This document shows, one piece after another, positions 49,480 to 59,710 of a stretch of DNA of 64,000 nt; position 1 is the first letter of the stretch, and the number at the start of each line of letters is the position of its first letter. The position numbers and the translations under genes are program-made. Origin of the DNA: Jacaranda mimosifolia. Taxonomy: Eukaryota > Streptophyta > Magnoliopsida > Lamiales > Bignoniaceae. The stretch is taken from the NCBI GenBank assembly GCA_018894105.1, contig CM032117.1:43882501-43946500 (forward strand). The letters are read 5' to 3'. The notes below the pieces were generated by a model. That model saw nothing but the letters and a program-made list of their open reading frames with translations. It did not search any database and was not told the DNA's origin.

Positions 49480-52440
49480 TCTAGCTACATAAGTTAAACT
49501 TGAGAAAGGAATGTTGTTTTTGGATGTATATGCCTTTAGAGAGTTATTAAAACAGCATGTCACAAGAGTTAGTTTTGACATTTTAAGGATCAAAAAGGAA
49601 AAGTAAAGAGTAACTGCTAGTGTGCTACTAGAAGATGCCCTTGGAGGATTAATGCCTCAACAACGTCTGATGGAGTTACATTCTATCAAAACTTCTGTAT
49701 CATAACACACATGTAAGAGTTGATCATATTAAAGAGGCCAATGTTGTATGGATGGTTAGAAATCTAAAGAGGTGTTGAGGGCTAATCACAACATGAGGCT
49801 TAAAGGACTGAAGATAGGGTTGAAGAAATTTGGAATTGCTCCTCCTTATATAATATAAAGCCAAAAAAAAAAAACAGTTGATGCTCTTGAGGACAACCAT
49901 AGTGAGCCCTTCTCCTAGTGTGTGCCTATAGTGAGATGGTATTAAGAAGGAATCATGATTTTATTTTTAGGATGGAGTTCTAGAGGAATATTCAAGTGAA
50001 GATGTTGATGGCACATGAAATATTTCAATATGATTTACACCTAATTTTAAGAGGGTATTCATGGGCTTGAACGCCTTAAGGGACAAATTTTTGAATGATT
50101 TTGGGGCTTTTTTAGGTTTTGATGGATGCCACCTAAAAGGAATCGATAGAGGAGCACCATTGTCTGTTGTGGGACATGATGGAAATAACTATATATTCCT
50201 AATTGCATTTGTTATGGTTGAAAGCGAATGCAAAGAAGGTCGGGGGTTTTTCTTTAAATGTCTAGAGAAGATGCTTGCAAGATTCAACAATGACAAGCCC
50301 AAGATTTTATGTCAGACAGGCAGAAGGTATGGTGTCTGTTTTATGCTTAAATCCTGATTTATGTTTGTAATATAATACAAAGTTCAAGGTTTAGTTAAAA
50401 ACCTTATACAAAATCTCAGGGGCATAAATACAAGATTTGAAATAGTTCAAGGTTGACCTTGTTATAGTTTCAAATTTATGAAGTATTTTATGTTTTATAT
50501 TTGTTATGTGCTTAAATAACAGGGTGAATTACGTTTACTATCCCTGAGGTTTAGCGAAAATATATATGAAAAGATCCTTACTTTTTTAGAAATTACAATA
50601 ATCTCACTGAATTATGTAGTCGTTCAACAATTTACTCCAGTTGTTAGGTATCTTTAGGGGTTTCCCATTTTCTGTTAAAAATAGTACGTGAAATTTCAAA
50701 ATTGCCCTTCCGATTAATGATCCATTAAATAAAAGTACAAAATACCCTTAAGCCTCAATAAAAAAATATATATTCAAAAACATTTAAATATTTAACTATA
50801 TATACATACATATATATAGATTATATAATACTATATAATATATGTAATATATAATATACTTATATAAATATAATATATAAACACACACACCCCTATCCCC
50901 AACCCTACTGGCTGGATATGGCCCCACCAAATCTGGCTATGGTGGCTACCAACAGCGGCCGCCATAAGGTTTCTATTGCAATGGCCGCTTGGTTAGGGGG
51001 CTATGGCAGCCCATGGCTGCCTATGCCATGGGCAGTAGCTGCTAGCCGTGGCATGGCCATGGCCAGTGAAAGAAAGGGATGGGGGGAGGGGGGATGCCAT
51101 GGTTGGCCGAAGAAGAGTGGGTGGGGAGGGAAAAGGATTTTAAAAAGAAAATTACTTATTTTTTTAATTTATAAATAATCTTGTTAATATATATATTTAA
51201 TTTTTTTTTACTTATTTATTCTTAATTAATAGTCTTTTAATTTTTAATTTATTGCATTTAATAAATTAATAGATTTAACTAAATTTAATTAATTATTTTA
51301 GATATATTTATTATTTGAACAAATAATTTAATTAAATTTAATAAATTATTGTAGATATGTATATTATTTAATATAATTTAAAATTTCAAGATGCAATAGT
51401 ACAAGAGGGGCATTGAGGACTTTAGCCATCTCATTAATTTTCACCATTTTTTTTAATTATTTTGCTATTAGGGTATTCTGGATTTTGCTCAAATTTGATC
51501 TACATTATAGCTAGTTTATCGTTTTAGGGGGGTTATTGTAATCTTTGAAAAAGTGAGGTTCTTTTCTTAATTTCACCAAACCTTGGAGGTAGTTGGCATA
51601 AGTCATCTAAATAATATTTAACCTTCCTATGATACTTTCGTTACTACGTTCTGATTGAAGCTATTAGTGAATTTGCTTTGCATGCAATAAATAGGAAATG
51701 TGGCATGCATATTTATGCCAATTTAAACAATAGTTTCTAGGTGTGCTAGAGAAATTTTTTTTGGATGTCTCATAGATGTTATGATTTCCAAGGTTTCAGT
51801 TGTTCCATGTATACAATTAAATAGCGTAGGCATGATGTTGATAATTGGCTGATGAATGTACCTATTATTCCATTGTTGGTACGGAATGTTTCTGATGTTA
51901 GATTGAAAATAATCATGTGAGCAACAACATATCTGAATTAATCACTAATAGGAGAGCAAAGGTAGAGTAACTATCAGTAAGTATATTGTGATTAAGCTTA
52001 ATGGTCTGAAACTGGGAAGCAATAGGCTTTCGTTTGATAGATAGTAGTGTATATGATTTCAAATTAAAGACAAAGGGATGCACTACATTTTGAACCTTAT
52101 ATCGAGGAGTCGTGATTGTAGAGAGTAGGATATCTCTGCATTTCTTGTAAGGATAGTGTATTAAGAGTCAATAGAACTATATGCAGATATTTGCTTTTTC
52201 AAATTTGTATACTTGAATGCGTATTCTGAGATCATCAATCCTATTCTAGACCTCACCTTTTGGCCTTCAGAGTTCAGACTTGACTGCACAACCTACAAAA
52301 GTACTTCCTCTAAAGATAAAAGAGGTTGCTAGATAGACCCGAAAAGAACAGAAGAAGAGGGGCAAATCAAATGTGATAAAAAAAGTAAGAGATCCAGCTC
52401 TTTCAGATGCATCAACTATTAGTGTTTTAGGCAAAACAAA
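49480..52440 (+). pseudogene. Decayed MURA transposase, interrupted by insertion
   Basis: Recognisable MURA pieces occur in order. The DNA-binding region has LEKGMLFLDVYAFRELLKQH, then a KKEK-stop-RVTASV break (about 49499-49630). The transposase core has DFGAFLGFDGCHLKGIDRG, which keeps the DGxHLK aspartate, then VVGHDGNNYIFLIAFVMVESECKEG (50061-50300). After the insertion at 50522-51607 come RKCGMHIYANL (about 51690-51725) and a Lys-rich tail with SNVIKKVRDPALSDA (about 52365-52415). Many stops and frame changes separate the pieces. It is older and more degraded than the MURA at 22.6-27.5 kb. Confidence 0.7.
50522..51607. mobile_element. Small MULE/MITE-like element inserted in MURA, with GC-rich cargo
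   Basis: Left end GGTGAATTACGTTTACTATC and right end (complement AGATGACTTATGCCAACTACC) form long imperfect inverted repeats: GAGGTTTAGCGAAA matches AAGGTTTGGTGAAA, and AGAAATTACAATAA matches AAGATTACAATAA. The flanks are AAATAACA on the left and AAATAATA on the right, an imperfect duplication. It contains no transposase. At 50890-51140 a block of much higher GC, rich in GGCCATGG words, sits in otherwise AT-rich DNA and may be captured host sequence or a simple-sequence expansion. Confidence 0.65.
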
Positions 52441-52450
52441 GAAGCTGCAG

Positions 52451-53729
52451 CAGGCATATCAGTCTACTTCCAGGAGTAGGAATATAATAACTCTATTCTT
52501 ATCAAGTTATCTCTGGATTTTACCAACTTATTAAGGAATCCTTTCTTTTCTATTTTCAGAAGAGAACTGAACAATCTGATGTTCTCAGCCTCAATAATTA
52601 ATGAGCAGCTCCGCTACTGTCAACTTACATGGATCATTTGGAAATGCCTAAAAATGGTGTTTGATTAATCTTGTTTTGGTGATGAACAATGATCTCCCTT
52701 TTGTTTTGTTAATTCTGAATTCTGATGTAAGCAAGTTAAGTTCGTAGAAATGTTGTGCAGAGTGGATAAATAAATTTCAACTCATTTAGGAACAACCTTT
52801 TTGGGATTAGATGATGTGGATAGTACTTCTATAAGTGGTTCTCTAATTTGAAACTTAATGGTTGTATTCTCATACTCATTTTTGTCAAGATTTTGGCATT
52901 TTCAAGGATGAAAAATATAATATTAAAACAATATTTTTGAGTTGTGTGATATGGTTAATATGTGCTCGAGCAGGTTATTTAATTTTTCGGCATTCTTAGG
53001 GGGCAACGGAAATATGGCAAAACTGTTATTTGTTAAGAAATAGTTATGTTATGCTTAATACGTGCTTTAATAATTTTTTGGCATTTTTAGGGGGTAAAAG
53101 TGATTATATGTTTTACAATAGTATACTGCTTTTTTAGGCCTTAGGGAAAAATATAAAGACATTTTTGAATTCCCAAATTTCTGCATTTTCTTGTAAATAC
53201 CCAAACTTAAGAGGGTCTATGTAATGAATTTTTATTTTTAATATAAAATGTAGAACTTATGCCCATAATAATATTATGTTATATTGGGAATTTAGATTTG
53301 GAAGGAAAATGATAAGAAAATAAAATACAAATACAATCACTCTAAGAAGTTGAATTTGGATGGACGAATTTGTTCGACAAACTAATTTAGAATTAAGAAT
53401 TTTAAATAATTATGTAAGTTTGAATTTCATAACAATGATAGAGAGACAAGCAGAAAATTAGCATTTAAAGAATTTGACAATTTGTTGTGACTTGAAATTA
53501 TTTAAACAAGCGTAATAAATTTGTTAGTATAAATTTAATATTCCTAATTTTGAAATCTTTTAATTCAGAAACATATTTAGTGTTTTTCTGACTAAATTCA
53601 AAAAGTTAAACCTAGCCTTAGTGAAAAACTTGTGGCAATTATCAACTAAAAGGATGCTTATTATGTTCCAAACTTTTGGACACTTTCTTTAATCAAATGA
53701 ATAATTTAATGACATATGCATATACATCA
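52451..53729. other. Intergenic, AT-rich, no gene seen
   Basis: A TATGGTTAATATGTGC / TATGCTTAATACGTGC word and a GGCATT(C/T)TTAGGGGG word repeat at about 52950-53000 and 53045-53095, a minor duplication. Nothing else was recognised. Confidence 0.4.
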
Positions 53730-53734
53730 CACTC

Positions 53735-56588
53735 TGTAATGCCGCATAATTTTATTTTGTATTTAATCGATCACTTTACCTTATTTTATTCTATTTATTA
53801 TTTAAATAAAAAATGTAATGGCTTAGAAATTCTTTCATCTTTAATTAATTATTTTATTCTATATCTATTTTTATTTTCTTTTAATTTTTTTTTCATCATA
53901 CCAGTTAGAAAATATAAAATATATATATATATATGTATATGTAAATATATATTATATATTTAGCACTAAATTTGTCTTTGGTTAAATAGTGAGAATTACT
54001 ATTTAAGGTCATAAATATTTACCTATATAAATATATATATATATATCAGATATTTCAATTCTTGGAAAAAAAATTATAATTTTCTTAAATTAATATTATA
54101 TCGTTACTAGGAATTAATAATTGAGACATTCAGAATTAATAATAAAGATACTAGAATTATTGTAGGGTTATCCTAATCCTAGAAGATAAATAACCAGAGT
54201 TCTAATTGAAGTATAACACTACTCCTATATATATGGTCTCTATAATTGAAAACCCTAGTCTGACAAATCAAAAAGAATAAAAAGGGTAAAAAATAACTGT
54301 AGAAATAGAATAGAGAAAAAAAAACAAGGGAAGGAAAGAAGAACGAAGAAGAAAACCGGAAAAGAGGGCGGCGACCTGCGCAGACCCATTAGAAGAAATC
54401 AAAATCTAAGGAAATTTGGTTAGTACTCTTTATTGTATGGAGAAATTTATTACCAGCCCATTATTAATTGATGAAATTGATGATTGTTGATTAACTGAAG
54501 AAAATTGGTAAGATATATATATATATATCCTTGTGTCTAGTGCCGATCTTCTGTTTTGTAGTGTGGAATTCACTATGTCCGGTGTGCAAGTTTGTCTTCT
54601 TCCATGAAACTATGCCAAAAAAGAAAAGAAAAGAAAAGAAAAGGTTGCAAAGAGTGAGAAAACCGAGAGACAGAAGAAAACTTTGCCTGCATGTATGTTT
54701 GTGTACACCTATATACACATCAACCTTGGAAACTATTTTCCTTTTTGTCTTCTTGCAATTAAAGCTTGTTAGGGAGGATATTCTCACATATATATACATA
54801 TAGAGAGAGAGAGAGAGATATCTTGTAAATATGTACTTATTTCAAACATGCATGTGTTGACTAGAAAGTTGTATCTTGATGGCACAAATCCAAATTTATA
54901 TGTATGTGTGTGTATATATATATATATTTATGCTTCCAAATTCATGAAATTGGTTTTCACAAATTTAGACAGTAGAAGCGGATACCAATTTAGGCCGAAT
55001 GTCAGTTGTTTTTCCTTGGAACAATATTTGTTTCTTTTATTGTTTTGATGATAAGGATTTTAGGATTCGTCTCCTATTAAATTTTAGAATTTATTTAAGT
55101 TAATCTTCTTTACTTATAATTTTGGGATTTTCAATGGATTCTAAGTGAATATATATAGGATAAACCCAATTGATTGAGTATATTTAGGATCAAATTATAG
55201 TGTGTCCGGGAGTTTGTTTTTAATTGTTTTGAAACTGATACTTATTGGTATCGAAAAAGGGATGGAGAATTTGATTTTTCATAGTTATATTGAAGACATG
55301 ACATTTTGGTCGGTGTAAATTCGAGTGCAATTGAGATTCTATAAATTAGATATTAATTAAGTTAAACGATAAAATTGTTTCAGCAGGTGTACCAAGACTT
55401 GACTCGATAAAGCCGACTTTTGATTCCCCTGATAAGTACTGTGAGTGACTAAACTTATAAATATTATATATTGCTATGTTTCAAAACCCTGAAGGATATA
55501 TGCTATTATATAATTGTTCATGAATTGTTTTCAACTTACACTGCACTACATATGTATTCCACTGCGCACAAAAAGAAATATTTTTCTTGTTTTATTTCCG
55601 CACAAAAAGAAATATTTTTTCTTGTTTTAATTCTGGAAAAAGAAACCCATGCTTTATGATTTTAATGCTTCTAGACTACCAATTAAATTCGATGATCAAC
55701 TGATTATTGTTACTGTTAGTTGATCCAACTTGGTCTGGGTGTGTGAGGGACTTCACTGGTTAGCAGTGGGCTAGCCGGTTGAATACCAAGCCCCCATGGC
55801 CTAATCTCCCCAGCGCACAACAGAAGTTGTTTGTGGCTGAGGTGGGTTGTAGGAATTTTCAGGGACGCTCGGGCACTGTTTTGGTAAGGTCGCTCCTTGC
55901 CCGGAGCGATAAGGGACTGTTACGGTGGGAGCCATAAGGTTGACTGGCTACAGCAAACACTATCTGATCATTGTATTTAAGTTGTTAGTTTAAGAAAATC
56001 GTTTATTAAACTTTTGACTTGATATTGCCTGACTGTTTATAAAATTCTTGACTTGCTACTGCTTGACTGTTCCTGCTAAACTGTTTTATGAATTCCACTT
56101 ATGTTTTTTTTTTTTTTTTTTTTTTTGCCTTTTCTCAAATATTTTCACTATACAAATTCTTGAACATTTTCATTGTACAAATGATTTTAATTTTGGAACT
56201 CACATTACACCCACTTGGCACCCACTGAGTCTTTTACTCACACTCTTTTCTTTTCTTTAACTTCCTTCTAGCAGACATAAATTCTAGTCCTACTGAGGAG
56301 GTAGATCGTGCATATGATGAGAATAAAGGGTGAAGACGTAGTTTTTGGAATTTTCTGTAGACTAGTATATTTTCTATTAAGTTGGTTAGTTTTGTTTTAT
56401 TTGTTATGGATTTTATTGTGTTTAGTTCCAGAAATATTTCGATACTTTGAGTTTTATGTTGTGAGTTTGCTAGGAATTGGATGAGTTATTATTTAACCTT
56501 ATGTTTTTGGATTGTTAGTTTCATTTATTTTGGATTAAATTTCACGCTCAATTCTATTATAAATATGGTTTAATTTTGGGGCGTGACA
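53735..56588 (+). mobile_element. 2.85-kb solo LTR, Tekay/Del-type Ty3/gypsy
   Basis: Begins TGTAATGCCGC and ends GGGGCGTGACA, the pattern of plant chromovirus (Tekay/Del) LTRs. It is flanked by CACTC at 53730-53734 and 56589-56593. Inside, a TATA-like CCTATATATATGGTC (about 54225) marks the likely promoter, and a GC-rich block at about 55720-55960 is the only region unlike the AT-rich surroundings. No gag-pol or second LTR is present. Confidence 0.82.
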
Positions 56589-56756
56589 CACTCCGATCTA
56601 AATTTCATGATTTTCTAGTTTAATAAATATTAATTGTTTATTTATCAAATTATATTATTTAAAATAAAAAATATATATCTCAATAATAAATTAATATTGA
56701 TATAGGGAATATAAATTGAAACATAGTTGATCAATGCCTCGATGATAGGTTTGGAT

Positions 56757-58610
56757 TAGGCCTGTCAATGCGTATGGTGAAATCCCACCCATGCCCATAC
56801 CCATACCCAAAAAAATGCTCAAATGATAAGATCTTATGTTTTACCCTACCCTAAAATACCCATACAATGAGACCCTGTACCCTACCATACCCTATATAAC
56901 TCAATATTCGTTGGGTCTAGTTTCTTAAATATAATTTTTTAGAGTTTTGATTAATTTTTTCGTATTAATAGATTCTTTTGGTATACGATAACAAAAAAAT
57001 ATTATTGAAATTTAATTAGTGTATACATTTAATTTAATTAATTCTATACATTGAATTTTAATGTACTAAGTGAAAAAAATAAAAAAGATACTATTTTTCT
57101 TTCTAAAATCTGAATTAGTGAGCAAGATATCATATATTAGTCCACTTTCTTATATTGTTGGTCAAATCATATACTAATTAAGCACTATTTTTTTTAAAAA
57201 AAATTTATCTCTTTTTGAAAAGTATTTATTATTCAAATTTGACCCAATTCCTTCTTTATGTAGCTAAAAAATATTATAAGTATCGGATAACTCTTCTCTC
57301 CCAATTTTTTTTTTAACATTTTCTCTCTAATTATATATTTTTTCTCTTTAATTTTATATTTTTCATTTTCTTTTAAAATAATTTTTCAATATAAAAAATT
57401 TAAAATATCACATCAAACTTTAAACCAATGTCATACTTTCTAATAAATAGATTAATCTTTCATCATTATTTTTTTAAATGGTATGGATTGTGATGGACTC
57501 ATATTTTATGAGCATATATTATTGAATTTAGAATGCAACAATTGACTAAAGGAAATTGAGACCAAAAAATGCCCATGGTGTGAATATAATAAAATGTTTA
57601 AATATTTAAACAAAGATATGTAAATTATTAAAAATATATATTATTGTATAAAAAATAATAAATATTTATTATTACATATATATCAAAAATTTATCATTAG
57701 TCTATTTCTAATTTTGGTATATGTAATTTTTAGGTCAATGATTAAATTTGGACATTAGGATAATGGGTAATTGTTGGATATGGGTCTATGGGTAATTCAT
57801 GGGTATAAACCTTACCTAGAGCTGTCAATAGATCTAATTTTAATCCGAATCAATCGGAATTCAATCCAAATTTTAAGATTTTTATTCGATTAAAACATCT
57901 GATGGATCATATCTGATTATAAATATTCATAATTCGAAATAAGTGGATCGGATATGGAATTAAGCAATCCAATCCGTTATAAATCTGAATTTGAGCTTTA
58001 ATAATTTTTTAGTAAATTAACACGCTTATGTATAATATTAATAAAGATTTTAAAATAAAATCTGTACACTATATTAACCTAATATCTATGTTAACGTTTA
58101 TATTATATTATTAATATTGAGTCTTTAGCCGAAAAAATAAGAGAGATACTGGTAAAAAGTCAAGTATAATAATATATAATAGTTCATATATGCATTAATA
58201 TAATATGAAATAGGGATTTAATATTCAATTATTAACTTTTAGACTAATATATAATAAAAAGTTGTTAAAAATCCAACCATGACATAAATTTACTTTATAA
58301 GTACGATAATTTTATACAATTCTAAAGGAAAAATATATATTAATTCGGATCAAATTTTTTTATCGAATTTCAGATATCTATTGGATTCGAATATGGTACA
58401 AACTAACAAAAATCCTATAGGATATCGAGTTAGATTCAAATATAAATTTTAACAATCGATTTCAGATCCAAATATGACTGATCTAATTCAAATCCAACCT
58501 GTTGACAGCCCTAACCCTACCCATTCCCATTGCATTTTTTTTAATAGGTATGGGCCTGAGTTGAGTATTGCAAATTTTTTTGGACTAAAACTCACCCATC
58601 GACAGACCTA
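56757..58610. mobile_element. Non-autonomous hAT element (outer)
   Basis: Inverted ends TAGGCCTGTCAATG (56757) and CATCGACAGACCTA (to 58610), with flanks GTTTGGAT (56749-56756) and GTTTGGAC (58611-58618). Subterminal CCCATACCCATACCC words recall the GGGTA words of the element at 2677. Another hAT lies inside it. Confidence 0.82.
57817..58513. mobile_element. Nested non-autonomous hAT element (inner)
   Basis: Inverted ends TAGAGCTGTCAA (57817) and TTGACAGCCCTA (to 58513), with flanks ACCTTACC (57809-57816) and ACCCTACC (58514-58521), one mismatch apart. Subterminal words are ATCCGAATC/GATTCGAAT-like rather than GGGTA. It inserted into the outer element and is therefore younger. Confidence 0.82.
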
Positions 58611-58770
58611 GTTTGGACTACGGTAAATTGCTCATTAGTTTCTGTTTGCAAGCTATGGTGAAAGTTTGTACACTTTTCCTATTATTTTGTGTGTATATAT
58701 GTGGATTGAATTATTGAACAATTTCTGTTTGGAAGTCTCACCAAATATTGCAATTTAGACCGGATTTAGA

Positions 58771-59152
58771 GGGTCTTTAGATGAGTTTATAAGCTCCCCA
58801 AAATATCTTATAAATGTTTGAGAACTTATAAAATGTAAAAAAGTATTTGATAAATTTTTCTAAAAAAGAGTTTATAACTCTTAAAGTAACATATTAAGAA
58901 CTTATAAGCTCTCTTTTTTAAAAATAAGAAGTGCTTAACTTATTTTGAAAATCTTAACAAACTAGCTTAATTTTAATCATATTAATTATAAAAATACCAT
59001 TATTAACATCTTATAAGCTCCAAGATATTATTTTATCCACAATACTTTAAGAACTTATTTTTAAAAAAATATCTAACATTTTATAAGTTCCAAAAATATC
59101 TTATAAATTTAAGAACTTATAAGATCTTTTAAATAAAATTAACCAAACACCC
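58771..59152. mobile_element. MITE with GGGTCTTT/GGGTGTTT ends
   Basis: The left GGGTCTTTAGATGAG pairs with the complement of the right end, GGGTGTTTGGTTAAT. TTATAAG(A/C)T and AACTTATAA words repeat in both orientations throughout. The flanks (ATTTAG / ACTTAG) suggest but do not prove a duplication. Family probably hAT or PIF; unresolved. Confidence 0.55.
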
Positions 59153-59710
59153 ACTTAGTTTTGCCGTTTCTCCAACTTCACCCTCTCCACATAAATTTCG
59201 CTTGTGAAAACAAGAAAGGTATTTGTCTTAAAAGGATTAAACAAAAATTGAGTTTCAAGTGAACAATTTTATGTCGATTTGTCTGTTTTAATAATCTCTG
59301 TACAACTAAAAACTAACTCATTGTTGATTTTAATATATTGGGCCAAAAATGTAGCTATTGATACTAAAATTAAAATACTACAGCAATATGCTGATGAAGC
59401 ATACTCAGTAACATCCATTTTCTAGTAAAATCAATTTATGAATGAAGCAAATAAGCCATTAGTGGTTGTATAGGACCTCAGCTTTCAGATTTGCTATAGC
59501 TTATAAATGTATTGGCTTCAGAATCTTGTTTACTCTCTAACATGATAATGGCTGCATACTATTAGCAAGTAACACTGACTCACAAATGTTCACAAGTTCA
59601 CAACAACATATGTAGAATGGCTGAGTTTGTTTACGTAAGGATACATACGACAGCTGATAGAGTAGTACATAAATGGACTTACAGTTGGACCTACATATGC
59701 AAGAACATTA

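Larger units (their letters stand above)
46269..52450 (+). mobile_element. Second, older MULE (MURA remnant), right end not found
   Basis: The left tip GGTTAATTATCTAAACGTAACTATG at 46269 resembles, in spacing and words (TATGAGGTTCGGG, TTTATAAAAAATCTC), the terminal repeats of the smaller element at 50522. That supports a MULE end. Downstream come a multiplied acidic-spacer exon (47514-49400) and a decayed MURA gene (49480-52440) split by an inserted element. I found no matching inverted right end or target duplication, so the borders are tentative. Confidence 0.5.

Noticed and set aside
50918..51178. GC-rich frame of 86 codons as a host gene
   Set aside because: Low-complexity Met/Ala/Gly/Trp repeats from GGCCATGG words, no domain, and it lies in a non-autonomous element; reported only as possible captured cargo.
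53676..55048. Frames within the long solo LTR
   Set aside because: Microsatellite- and AT-driven frames inside an LTR defined by a perfect 5-bp duplication.
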